The position numbers were made by a program, and so were the translations under genes. From assembly GCF_001632775.1 (NCBI RefSeq), contig NZ_CP015249.1, positions 2,460,686-2,524,685 of the forward strand: a stretch of 64,000 bases of DNA, read 5' to 3'. Below are positions 37,849-47,172 of this stretch, piece after piece (the first letter of the stretch is position 1; each line of letters opens with the position of its first letter). This DNA comes from Dokdonella koreensis DS-123. Lineage in GTDB: Bacteria > Pseudomonadota > Gammaproteobacteria > Xanthomonadales > Rhodanobacteraceae. The notes below the pieces were generated by a model. It saw only the letters and a program-made list of their open reading frames with translations. It searched no databases and was not told the DNA's origin.

Positions 37849-38214
37849 AACCCCTCCTTCGCCCTGTGAGCGTCATCTGACTTCAATGGCGCATGGAAAA
37901 TCATTTCGATCTCTTGTAGAGAAGCCAACGTGCTCCGGGACGGTCGAGTCGTGCGGAAGGCATGTGCTTCCATGGCCTCTCGTTCCGGGCAGCCAAGTTC
38001 CACCCGTAGGCCTTGCCGCTTTGAGCGGTGCGCCAACTCCGTGGTTCGCTTGCCCCTTCCCCGCTGAACAGTTGTGCATATTTCGCAAAAGCGCACCGGA
38101 TCCGGACACGGCTACCGGCGGCGACGAGAAAAAAATTTTGTCGGCGGGACCCTGGTTGGTCCGTGGCTGCGGCGAATCACTACAATGCTCAGAAGTGAAA
38201 CTTTGGAACGCTGC
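37849..38214. other. Divergent regulatory region between the giant surface gene and ECF sigma factor 1
   Basis: These 366 bases separate two divergent genes. They include an A/T tract (about 38129-38140), then TTGGTC (38156) and TACAAT (38181-38186) with a long 19-base spacer ahead of the sigma gene. I found no clear inverted-repeat operator. Confidence 0.45.
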
Positions 38215-38814
38215 ATGCCCCGAGCCGCTAATTCAGCCGATGACGTCGTCATCGATCGGTTACAGGAAACATTGGGCAGTGCAATGTGTGATCCAACTCA
38301 CACTTTGGCGTCGATGATGACGGAGGCATATCGGAATCTGTTGCGCGTGGCGCATGTGCAGCGCAATACCTTCGGCGCGAGCCCGACGCTATCGACGACG
38401 GCGCTGGTGCACGAGGTCTACCTCAAGTTGCAGGAATCACCGGACCTGGCGGTCTCGGATATCAACCACTTCTACTATCTGGCTACGCGCGCGATGCGCT
38501 TCGTGCTGACCGATCATGCGCGCAGGAAGCTGGCGCGGAAGCGTGGCAATGCCGTACCCACGGAAACCCTGGACGAGCATGCCGGCCTGGACACCGATGG
38601 GCGCCACGCCGAGCAGGTGCTTGAAATCAACGAAGTCATCGATCAGCTCGGACAGATCTTTCCGCGCATGGCCCAGATCGTCTCGTTGAGGTTCTACGTG
38701 GGACTGGGCGATGCGGAAATCGGCGCCGCCCTGGGTATCGACGAACGGACCGTGCGCCGGGACTGGATCAAGGCCAGGGGCTGGATGATCGGCCGCTTGC
38801 GGGAAGCCGACTGA
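38215..38814 (+). CDS. ECF-type RNA polymerase sigma factor 1
   Basis: This 199-residue extracytoplasmic-function sigma factor has region 2 around STTALVHEVYLKLQES and FYYLATRAMRFVLTDHARRK (about residues 60-110), and region 4 at IVSLRFYVGLGDAEIGAALG plus IDERTVRRDWIKARGWM (about 160-190). It belongs to the group paired with Hanks kinases (as in EcfK-PknS of Xanthomonas citri), in which kinase phosphorylation rather than an anti-sigma factor is thought to activate. I chose ATG 38215 because GGA lies seven bases upstream and a -10-like TACAAT lies 29 bases before it; later ATGs are possible. A kinase gene follows after 403 bases. Confidence 0.85.
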   Translation: MPRAANSADDVVIDRLQETLGSAMCDPTHTLASMMTEAYRNLLRVAHVQRNTFGASPTLSTTALVHEVYLKLQESPDLAVSDINHFYYLATRAMRFVLTDHARRKLARKRGNAVPTETLDEHAGLDTDGRHAEQVLEINEVIDQLGQIFPRMAQIVSLRFYVGLGDAEIGAALGIDERTVRRDWIKARGWMIGRLREAD

Positions 38815-39217
38815 CGCCAGATCGCCGTACCGGGTGTCATGAATGCCGGCATCGGGTGCGAGCGGCAAGTCCAGGGGGATCTGCCGATCGTGAGACCGGC
38901 ACCAAGGCCTCGTCGAGGAGCAGGAAAAGTCGGCTTGCACGAGCCGTCGGATCGGCGTGCCGGAACGCAGTGCGGCATGCGCCGGGGCCTTGGAGGCCAC
39001 CGACCGCATCGGCGGAACGGGCCACGCCACGCACGCGTGGCGGAAGCACCAGAGCATTGTTACGCAAGGCATCCCGGCCGGAACCGGGAAGGACAAGCGC
39101 CGTCACGGACGAGCAGGCCCGCGGACCGGCCATCTTTTCACCGATGGCCGATGCCCGTCTTTCGCATCGAATTCCGATTCTCCTTCATCCGTCCCGAACA
39201 GGCCGCCGGTTCCGATC
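38815..39217. other. Gap between ECF sigma factor 1 and its kinase
   Basis: These 403 bases have an open frame continuous with the kinase, but the composition is Arg/Pro/His-rich and not protein-like, so I treat them as non-coding. I see no terminator or clear promoter. The spacing is unlike the second sigma-kinase pair, whose genes overlap. Confidence 0.45.
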
Positions 39218-41932
39218 ATGTCGACCCCCAATTCAACCGCCGACTGGCAATCGATTGAAAAGCAACTCGATGTGCTCCTGGATCTGCCGCCGGGCCAGCG
39301 CGTGGTACGCCTGGGCGAACTCGACCGGCACAATCCCGCCCATGCCCACGCGCTGCGCCAATGGCTGGCGGATATCGAGCAGGCGGAGCGGGATCCGCTG
39401 GCGCAGACCCACGATGGCGAGCGCGTCGGCCCCTGGCGGGCCCTGCACCGGCTGGGTCGCGGCGGCATGGGCGACGTCTGGATGGCCGAGCGCAACGACG
39501 GCACCTATGAAAAGCGCGTCGCGATCAAGTTCCTGTACGGCGACACGCCGCAATTGCGCGTGCGGCTGGAGATGGAGCGTCATCTGCTCGCACAGTTGCA
39601 ACACCCCAATATTCCTCGGCTCATCGACGGCGGCGTGACGACGGGCGGGCAGCCGTATCTCGTCACGGACTTCGTCGAGGGCATGCCGCTGGACAAATGG
39701 TGCCTCATTCATCCGGCGGCGGACTTCGACACGCGTATCCGAATCTTTCGCCAGATCGCCGCCGCCGTGGCGCATGCGCACGACAACTCGGTCGTGCATC
39801 GCGACATCAAGCCGAACAACGTCCTGGTCGACCGCGACGGCCACGCCTACCTGCTCGATTTCGGCGTCGCGCGATTGCTCGACGAGGAACGCAGGGCCGA
39901 CACCTTGCTGCCGTTGACGCTCGAGTACGCCGCTCCCGAGCAGGTCCGCAGCGGCAAGGCCGGCGTGCGCACGGACATCTACGGTCTCGGCGCGTTGCTC
40001 TACTTCCTCATCGCGAGGAAACCCCCATTCGACTTCCACAACCTGTCGATCGCCGCGTGCCTGAAGCGGATCGGTGAAGAAACGCCGTCACGACCGAGCG
40101 CGGCGGACGCGGTCCCGGGCCTGCCGCGCGAGTTGGCCGACGATCTCGATGCGATCGCGCTGAAAGCACTGGCGAAGTCACCGGAGGACCGGTACGCCAA
40201 TGTCGACGGCTTTCTGCAGGATCTCGGCAACGCTTTCGCCCACCTCCCCATCGAAGCGCGCAAGCTCGACGGCCGCCTGTATCGCGCCCGGCGCTTCGTC
40301 CGCCGTAACGGAGTGGCCCTCGCCGTCTCCGCGGCCATCGGGCTGAGCCTGGCGGTGGGAATGGTGCTGGCTCTTTGGCAGGCGCACCTGGCTTCCGAAC
40401 AGCGCGACGCCGCGCAAGCGGCACGCGCGAGCGCGGAAACCGAGCGGGCCAATGCGCAGGCACAAGCCGTGCGTTCGGACCTGACCGTCGACTTCCTGCT
40501 CTCGGTGCTCGGATCGGCCGCACCCGACAACGCGGCGGTCAAGATCGACGACCTGCTGGCGCTGGCGGCGCAGCGTGTCACACAGGCTGCAGAGAACCGC
40601 CCCGAACTCTATCCCCAGCTTTTCGACACGCTCATGCAAGCCTACGGGCAACGCGGCGGCGGGCGCGCGCTCGAACCGCTCCTGCTGTCGCTGCTGACCG
40701 ATCCGAAGAAGAACCTGCCGCTTTCCGTCACCGCCGAGCTTTCCTGCACACTTGCCGATCTGCAATGGAGCATTCACAAGTGGGACGAAGCACGCCATTG
40801 GGCGGAGACGGGCCTGCGACAGGCCGCCGCCCTTGCGCCGGAGCAGGCTCGCGATATCCAGGCAAGCTGCCGGCGCATACTGGCCGAGTCCGAGTTGTTG
40901 TCGGGCAAGCTCGACCAGACGTTGAAGTTCTATCGCGAGGCGGTGGTTGCATTGGGAAGCCCACCGCCCGACACGCGCAAGAATGCGCTGTTCCTCGGCA
41001 CCTACGCGGTGAAGCTCAGCATGGACGACGACCTGGTTGAAGCGCGCGCCCAGTTCCGCAAGGCGATCGACATGTATACCCGCCTCGGACGCGAGAACAG
41101 TGCCGATGCACTGGCCACGCTCGGCCAGATGGCGTACCTCACCGCCCGCGTCGGCTTGGTGGTCCAGGCGCTGGGCGAAATGCAGCGCAGCATCGAGCTC
41201 AACCTGAAGGCCACCGGCCCCACCGGTGATATCGCCATGATGTTGTATGGCCAGGCGCAGATCGCGGTGGACCTGGCGCGCCCTCAAGAAGCGGCGGCCG
41301 TGCTGGAGCGGTCGCAGGCCATGGTCCGCGACTTCGCACCCGATCAGATGTCGCGCTTCCGCATCCAATGGGCCGCTCTCGGTGCCCGTATCGCGGCGCT
41401 TTCCGGCGACGAGCCCTTGCGGGCAGCGAAGATCACCGAGATGCACACGGCGCTCGACGACCTCAAGGTGCCGCCGGGATCGCGGCTGCGGGTCGCGCTA
41501 CGGGAAGCGGAAATAGCCGGCGCAACCATCGCCAAAGCGGCCAGTCCACAGGAGGCCTTCTCTCGATTCGAACACGCGGAGGAGGAACTGCTCGCCATGG
41601 GCAGCGGATCGAAGCTGGCATTGGCCCGGATCATGCTGGGTACCGCGGAGACCGCACTGGATCTCGGCCAAGCCGACCTGGCCGGAAAGAAAGTCGCAGA
41701 GGCGCGGGAGATCTTCGGGAGCTCCGTCGATCCCGAGAGCTGGCAACTGGGTGTCTGCGACGCCGTCGCTGCCTTCATCGACTGGCAGGGTGGCAAGGAC
41801 CGCCCGCTGGCACGCGCCAACCTCGACCGCGCCGTGGCGCGGATGCAGGCAGCACTGGGCCCCGATCATCCTCGCGTCCTGCAGTGGCAGACGCGCGTGC
41901 GCCAGCTCGGCGCGCCCGTGGCAGGCGCCTAA
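39218..41932 (+). CDS. Transmembrane Hanks-type Ser/Thr kinase with TPR-like sensor domain 1
   Basis: This 904-residue protein has a cytoplasmic kinase domain at about residues 70-345: LGRGGMGDVWMAER loop (75-88), VAIKFL lysine, HRDIKPNN catalytic loop (about 193), LDFGVARLLD and YAAPEQ. All catalytic residues are present. A transmembrane helix at about 365-388 (GVALAVSAAIGLSLAVGMVL) and a coiled region follow. About 500 residues of helical TPR-like repeats should lie in the periplasm. It lies downstream of ECF sigma factor 1 and upstream of a secreted Ig-domain protein. The likely job is to sense an envelope signal and phosphorylate the sigma factor; this is inference from known ECF-kinase pairs. 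Confidence 0.88.
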   Translation: MSTPNSTADWQSIEKQLDVLLDLPPGQRVVRLGELDRHNPAHAHALRQWLADIEQAERDPLAQTHDGERVGPWRALHRLGRGGMGDVWMAERNDGTYEKRVAIKFLYGDTPQLRVRLEMERHLLAQLQHPNIPRLIDGGVTTGGQPYLVTDFVEGMPLDKWCLIHPAADFDTRIRIFRQIAAAVAHAHDNSVVHRDIKPNNVLVDRDGHAYLLDFGVARLLDEERRADTLLPLTLEYAAPEQVRSGKAGVRTDIYGLGALLYFLIARKPPFDFHNLSIAACLKRIGEETPSRPSAADAVPGLPRELADDLDAIALKALAKSPEDRYANVDGFLQDLGNAFAHLPIEARKLDGRLYRARRFVRRNGVALAVSAAIGLSLAVGMVLALWQAHLASEQRDAAQAARASAETERANAQAQAVRSDLTVDFLLSVLGSAAPDNAAVKIDDLLALAAQRVTQAAENRPELYPQLFDTLMQAYGQRGGGRALEPLLLSLLTDPKKNLPLSVTAELSCTLADLQWSIHKWDEARHWAETGLRQAAALAPEQARDIQASCRRILAESELLSGKLDQTLKFYREAVVALGSPPPDTRKNALFLGTYAVKLSMDDDLVEARAQFRKAIDMYTRLGRENSADALATLGQMAYLTARVGLVVQALGEMQRSIELNLKATGPTGDIAMMLYGQAQIAVDLARPQEAAAVLERSQAMVRDFAPDQMSRFRIQWAALGARIAALSGDEPLRAAKITEMHTALDDLKVPPGSRLRVALREAEIAGATIAKAASPQEAFSRFEHAEEELLAMGSGSKLALARIMLGTAETALDLGQADLAGKKVAEAREIFGSSVDPESWQLGVCDAVAAFIDWQGGKDRPLARANLDRAVARMQAALGPDHPRVLQWQTRVRQLGAPVAGA

Positions 41933-42185
41933 GCAGAGGGGGGCATGAGCGATCACAGTGCAAGGGAAAGACGATTCTTCCTCCGATATCCCTGCCCCGC
42001 TATCCAAACGCGTGACTCGCCGCCGTCATGCACACAAGTGCACTTTGCATCAAAAGTTATTTCATCGCACCGGGCGATTGACGCATACTGACGCGGCCGC
42101 GACCACAGGGGGAACGGCCGTGCCGCGCTCGCGCGCTGGGTAGACCCGCGCCGCGTCACGACTGCTGACAATCAAGAGGCAAGGA

Positions 42186-44390
42186 ATGAACAAGACACGG
42201 ATTCGCCTCGCGGCGACGATTCTGCTTGCGTCACTGTCCGGCTCGGCCGGTGCGCAAGCATTCACGGAAAACTTCGACGACATCGGCTTGCTCGCGGGCA
42301 ACGGCTGGTTCCTTCAGAACAACAGCACCCCACTGGGCGCGACCAGCTGGTTCCAAGGGAACAACGTCGCGAATGGCGGCCCGTTCGATGCCTACAACGG
42401 CGCGGCCAATGCCTACATCGGCGCCAACTTCAACAACACGACCGGCGGAACCGGCACGATCAGCAACTGGCTGGTAACGCCGAACCGGACGCTCCGCAAC
42501 GGCGACGTCTTCACGTTCTACACCCGCAAGCCGGTGACGCCGGCGGGTGGTATCGACTATCCCGACCGCCTCGAGGTGCGCCTGAGCACGAACGGCGCAA
42601 GCACGAACGTGGGCACCGGCGGCGCGGGCATGGGCGATTTCACGGCCCTGCTGCTATCGATCAATCCCTCCCTGGTGGCCGGCGGCTACCCGTTCAACTG
42701 GACGCAGTACACCATCACGATATCCGGGCTTCCCGCGCCGACATCGGGCCGCCTCGCGTTCCGCTACTTCGTGACCAACGGCGGGCCGACCGGTAGCAGC
42801 TCCGACTACATCGGTATCGACAACGCGGTGTATACGCCCTATGTCTGTCCGGCGGTCACCGTGTCGGGCACGCCGGGCAACGGCACCTGGGGCCAGGCCT
42901 ACAGCGCCACGCTGTCGCAGACCGGCGCGCTGGGTGCCCCCAGCTATGCGGTGACTGCCGGCAACCTGCCGCAAGGCCTGACACTGTCGGCTGGCGGCAT
43001 CCTCTCCGGCACGCCCACCCTCACCGGGACGTTCGATTTCACCGTGACGGCGAACGACGCGAGCGGTTGCAGCGGTTCGCGGAGCTTCGCGATCACGATC
43101 GTCCCCGCCTTCCCCGGCGCCCCCATGGACGTCAGTGCCACCGCGGGCGATGCGCAGGCCAGCGTGAGCTGGGCGCCGCCCGCGACCGATGGCGGCGCCG
43201 TCATCGAGAACTACACCGCAACCTGCACCGACGGCACGAGCAACCACAGCGAGACGGTGAACGCGCCGCCCGCCATCGTGACCGGCCTCGCCAACGGCAC
43301 GGCCTACACCTGCTCGGTGGCGGCGACCAACGTCGCCGGCACCGGCGCCGCTTCCGCCGCCAGCACCAGCGTCATCCCGATGGGCGAGCAGACCATCACG
43401 TTCGGCGCGCAGTCGGGACAGACCTACGGCCTGGACGGGACGTTCCCGATCGATCCGCTGGCGGTCGCCAGTTCGGGCTTGGCGGTGACCTATGGGTCGA
43501 CGACCGCCGGTATCTGCACGGTCAACGGAACCACCGTTTCGATCGTGTCTGCCGGTACCTGTACGCTCACCGCCGACCAGGCCGGCGACACTGCCTGGAA
43601 TCCGGCGCAGCAAGTGACGCAATCCCTGGTCATCGCCCCGGCCGGCCAGACGCTGACCTTCCCCGCGCAGGCCGTCACGACGCGTTGGTTCAAGGCGGGC
43701 AGCACTTTCGCGATCGCGCCCCTGGCCAGCAGCGCCGAACCCCATTCGGGCGCATCGATCGTCTACTCCTCGCTCAGCGCAGGCGTCTGCACCGTGAGCG
43801 GCACGAACGTGACGATGGTGGCCGAAGGCACCTGCACGATCGCCGCCGACCAGGCCGGCAACGGCAACTACAGCGCCGCCGCCCAGGTGACGGTGCAGGT
43901 CACGCTGGTGACGCCGACCGAGGCTGATCTGTGGATCGAGACATCCGCATGGAAGGCCACGGCAGTCATCGGCGACACGGTGGGCTACTCGATCAACCTC
44001 GGCAATCTGGGGCCGGCCCATGCCGCCAACGTGCGCGTAGTCGACCTGGTCCCGACCCGCCTGGATCCGGCCACCGTGGTGTGGCAGTGCATGGAAGCCG
44101 TCGGAACCAGTTGCCCCCCGCCCGGCTCGGGTACCGGCAATCTCGATGTGGTGATTCCGACACTGCCGCGAGACGCCAGCCTGCAGTTCGAGCTGTTCGG
44201 CGTGGTGATTCCGGCGACCGATCCGGCGAACGACTTCACGCCGTTCGACAACACCGCGAGCGTGTCGCTGCCGTCGAGCTCGGCCCTGACCGACCCGGTG
44301 CCCGGCAACAACGCCAGCACGGCGACCATCACGGTCCTGTCACGGCCCGACGCCCTGTTCACCGACGGGTTCGACGTGCCGCAGCGCTGA
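42186..44390 (+). CDS. Secreted Ig/FN3-domain protein with GFD C-terminal tail
   Basis: This 734-residue protein has a signal peptide (1-23, ending SAGAQA). Residues 25-217 resemble a choice-of-anchor-J domain (FTENFDDI...GWFLQNN...IGIDNAVY). A putative Ig domain of the He_PIG type (about 225-310), a fibronectin III domain (313-398) and two related strands-and-Cys repeats (400-580, each with GTCTxxADQAG) follow. A DUF11-like domain (582-715) precedes the end. The last residues, DALFTDGFDVPQR, match the tails of two other secreted proteins in this window. Its gene follows the kinase by 253 bp and may be a target of the sigma-kinase pair. The function is probably adhesion or matrix. Confidence 0.82.
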   Translation: MNKTRIRLAATILLASLSGSAGAQAFTENFDDIGLLAGNGWFLQNNSTPLGATSWFQGNNVANGGPFDAYNGAANAYIGANFNNTTGGTGTISNWLVTPNRTLRNGDVFTFYTRKPVTPAGGIDYPDRLEVRLSTNGASTNVGTGGAGMGDFTALLLSINPSLVAGGYPFNWTQYTITISGLPAPTSGRLAFRYFVTNGGPTGSSSDYIGIDNAVYTPYVCPAVTVSGTPGNGTWGQAYSATLSQTGALGAPSYAVTAGNLPQGLTLSAGGILSGTPTLTGTFDFTVTANDASGCSGSRSFAITIVPAFPGAPMDVSATAGDAQASVSWAPPATDGGAVIENYTATCTDGTSNHSETVNAPPAIVTGLANGTAYTCSVAATNVAGTGAASAASTSVIPMGEQTITFGAQSGQTYGLDGTFPIDPLAVASSGLAVTYGSTTAGICTVNGTTVSIVSAGTCTLTADQAGDTAWNPAQQVTQSLVIAPAGQTLTFPAQAVTTRWFKAGSTFAIAPLASSAEPHSGASIVYSSLSAGVCTVSGTNVTMVAEGTCTIAADQAGNGNYSAAAQVTVQVTLVTPTEADLWIETSAWKATAVIGDTVGYSINLGNLGPAHAANVRVVDLVPTRLDPATVVWQCMEAVGTSCPPPGSGTGNLDVVIPTLPRDASLQFELFGVVIPATDPANDFTPFDNTASVSLPSSSALTDPVPGNNASTATITVLSRPDALFTDGFDVPQR

Positions 44391-44894
44391 CCGCGGACCG
44401 TCGATGACCCACCCCTTCTTCTCTCCAACGGGCGGGAAGAAGGGTCAGGATGGGGTCGGAGATACTCCGCCCCCTTCGCGTTCTTCACCGATCCGACCGC
44501 ACTGCGCGACCTGCCGCGCCGATCGCACCCGGGATTGGGCCAGGGCCGGCTTTCCGGCCGTCGATGAGTAAATGGAGGTCGGCGCTCCCACGCACGCCCC
44601 AGGACGCAGGCACTCGGCCGGAACCGCGGCGACGACATCGCTGTGGCTTCACCTGCTATCGAGCGTTGGTCCCGCCCCCCGCCAGCGTCGTTCCCTGGAC
44701 GGCGGAGTCTCCACCCAACGCCGACCCGCCCGTGGAAACAGTCCGCGGAAGGGCGCAACGCTGCCATTGGGGGCCGACGGAATCACGGGCGCCGCCGCAG
44801 ACGGGTGCAAACCGGGATTCCGGGTTGGACTGAGGCCGCACGCACGATCGGACGGCGACTGGAGCCGATGCGATGCCGCCCGTATGCTGGCCGC
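44391..44894. other. Non-coding region with a weak hairpin
   Basis: These 504 bases hold no convincing gene. ACCCTTCTTC-type arms (CCCTTCTTC 44413-44421 with GAAGAAGGG 44436-44444) form a 9-bp hairpin just after the Ig-protein stop, a possible terminator without a U-run. Confidence 0.45.
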
Positions 44895-46055
44895 ATGAAC
44901 GAGCACCGCCTGACGACGCGACACCGCCCACCCGCCGCGCCTGCGGATGCCCTTCCTCGGTACGCGAGGTGGTCGCTTGCACCAGGCTGCGTACGCGTGC
45001 TGCTGCCTCTGCTGCTCACCGCCTGTGCCACCCAAGGGCCGCCGTTGCCCGAGCGAAATCCCGCCGACGTACGCGCCGAGATTGCGCGAAGGATACCGGC
45101 GAACATCGACCGCACCGGCTGGGCGGCGGATATCCAGACCGCGCTCTTCGCACAGCGCATCGAATCCAACAGCGAGAACATCTGCGCGGTGCTGGCGGTG
45201 GTCGAACAGGAATCGGGCTATCAGGCCGACCCGGCCGTGGCGGGCCTGTCGAGGATCGCGCGCGCGGAAATCGATCGCCGCGCGGCATCCAAGCACATCC
45301 CGAAGCTGCTCGTCGACGCTGCACTGGCCATCAAGTCGTCGGACGGCAGGTCCTATGCGCAGCGCCTGCAAGGCGCCCGCACCGAACGCCAGTTGAGCGA
45401 CATCTACGAGGACATGATCGGCCGCGTGCCGCTGGGCAAGCGCCTGTTTGCCGGCATGAATCCGGTGCAGACAGCCGGGCCGATGCAAGTGAGCATTGCC
45501 TTCGCCGAATCCCATGCCAGCGGCTATCCCTACCCCATCGACGGCTCGATCCGCGATGAAGCCTTCAGCCGGCGCGGCGGCCTGTACTTCGGCATCGCCC
45601 ATCTGCTGGGGTACCAGACGCCCTACACGCGCAAGCTGCATCGTTTCGCCGACTACAACGCGGGCTGGTACGCGAGCCGCAATGCGGCGTTCCAGAACGC
45701 GGTCAGCCTGGCCTCGGGCATTGCGCTTGCGCTCGACGGCGACCTGCTGCAGCCCGGAGCACGGCTGGACAACCCGGGCAAGACCGAGCTGGCGGTGCGC
45801 ACACTGAGCGGTCCCCTCGGCCTGGACGAACGGGCGATCCGCAAGGCGCTGGAACGCGGCGACCGGCTGGACTTCGACGACACCGCTCTCTACGCGAAGG
45901 TCTTCGCCCTGGCCGAAGCCCGCGAACGCAAGCCGCTGCCTCGCGCGATGATTCCGGGCATCAAGCTGGAAAGCCCCAAGATCACCCGCGAACTGACCAC
46001 CGCCTGGTTCGCCACACGCGTGAACGAGCGTTATCAGCGGTGCCTGCGGCGATAG
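44895..46055 (+). CDS. DUF1615 family lipoprotein
   Basis: This 386-residue protein matches DUF1615, a family of lipoproteins of unknown role. A lipobox (LLTAC, Cys about residue 44) follows a long N-terminal region, so the real start may be an internal codon. The body contains NICAVLAVVEQESGYQADP, which resembles the catalytic-Glu region of lysozyme-like transglycosylases (ESGY), and MNPVQTAGPMQVSIAFAE, like their GxMQ motif. A muralytic activity on the outer-membrane side is therefore plausible, by analogy only. It is not obviously in an operon. Confidence 0.75.
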   Translation: MNEHRLTTRHRPPAAPADALPRYARWSLAPGCVRVLLPLLLTACATQGPPLPERNPADVRAEIARRIPANIDRTGWAADIQTALFAQRIESNSENICAVLAVVEQESGYQADPAVAGLSRIARAEIDRRAASKHIPKLLVDAALAIKSSDGRSYAQRLQGARTERQLSDIYEDMIGRVPLGKRLFAGMNPVQTAGPMQVSIAFAESHASGYPYPIDGSIRDEAFSRRGGLYFGIAHLLGYQTPYTRKLHRFADYNAGWYASRNAAFQNAVSLASGIALALDGDLLQPGARLDNPGKTELAVRTLSGPLGLDERAIRKALERGDRLDFDDTALYAKVFALAEARERKPLPRAMIPGIKLESPKITRELTTAWFATRVNERYQRCLRR

Positions 46056-46415
46056 GCAGCTGTCCCCGCATCGACGGGCTTTGCCGTTGCCAGCCGCCTC
46101 GCGCCAGCCGGGCTACGGCCCGGGTTCCATGGACGATGCCGATTCCGGACCTGGCCGCTCGTCGCTCTTGCAGATCGGATCGCCGATCACCCTAGGAACC
46201 TCGTCAGGAGCTCCGCTGCGTGCACTCGAGCAGCAGGCAGGGCCGGATCTGCCCATTCGGGCCGGCGGCCACCTGGCAGGCCGCTGAACCGATCCGCTGC
46301 GCGCTTGTCGATTTCCGCCCCGCAGGATCGTCGCCTGGATGAAGGCCGCCTTCACCCCGGCCCATCGGCGCTTGGACGGAGCCGGCCTTCTCCCCATCCC
46401 ATCAAGGAGATTCGC
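46056..46415. other. Non-coding region before the DUF1428 gene
   Basis: These 360 bases show no gene I can support. The only feature I recognise is the ribosome site AAGGAGA (46404-46410) for the next gene. Confidence 0.5.
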
Positions 46416-46784
46416 ATGTCCTACATCGACGGCTTCGTGATCGCGGTTCCGACCGCCAACAAGCAGAAGTTCATCGCCCACGCCCGCACGTTCGATACCG
46501 TGTTCCTGGAGTACGGCGCCACCCGTGTCATCGAGGGCTGGGGCGACGATGTCCCCGACGGCAAGGTGACCGATTTCCGCAAGGCGGTGAAGGCGACCGC
46601 CGAGGAGACGGTGGCGTTCTCGTGGGTGGAATGGCCCGACAAGGCCACCCGCGATGCGGGCATGAAGAAGATGATGGAAGATCCGCGCATGGACCCGGCC
46701 AATCCCGGCAACGACCCGATGCCGTTCGACGGCAAGCGCATGATCTTCGGCGGCTTCGAGCCCGTGGTCGAACTGAAGAAGTAG
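46416..46784 (+). CDS. DUF1428 (YbaA-like) protein
   Basis: This 122-residue soluble protein of the DUF1428 family has the dimeric ferredoxin-like barrel fold. The typical opening is MSYIDGFVIAVPTANKQKF, and the body has VEWPDKATRDAGMKKMMEDP and the conserved C-terminal PFDGKRMIFGGFEPVVE. Length and ends match the family. AAGGAGA lies five bases before the ATG, a strong start. The function is unknown in all members. It stands alone between a lipoprotein gene and a secreted protein gene. Confidence 0.9.
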   Translation: MSYIDGFVIAVPTANKQKFIAHARTFDTVFLEYGATRVIEGWGDDVPDGKVTDFRKAVKATAEETVAFSWVEWPDKATRDAGMKKMMEDPRMDPANPGNDPMPFDGKRMIFGGFEPVVELKK

Positions 46785-47172
46785 TCGGAATGGCGGGAAC
46801 GGCCAGGCGCACGCCCCGGTATCGCTCAGCGTGATCGCCCGCTCCGGGACTCCCGAAACGATTCCTTTTATTACCAGCGCTTGAACGACGACCAGGGTGG
46901 TGGCCGTTCCCGTTCATCCCGCGGGACGGCCACTCCGTCGATCGCTTTTCCTGGACCGAAGCCCGGACGCGCCGCACCGGCGCTCCCTTCAACGCGGTCC
47001 CATGCGCACCTCGATCCGCTCGGGAGGTGCGCCGGCAGGGGCCGGTTCGCCGAGCCCCGGCAGGCATCCGGGACGCGATCGACGTGGATGCACCGAAGCC
47101 CATGTCCACATCGTCCTCGCAACGGTGTTCATCTCGGTCGGGCGGCGCATGGCCGTCGATCGGAGAACCCGC
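46785..47172. other. Region upstream of the beta-helix protein
   Basis: These 388 bases are open in the frame of the next gene but encode Arg/Pro-rich nonsense, so I treat them as non-coding. A short AT-rich patch (46862-46872) might hold a promoter. I found no operator-like repeat. Confidence 0.45.
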
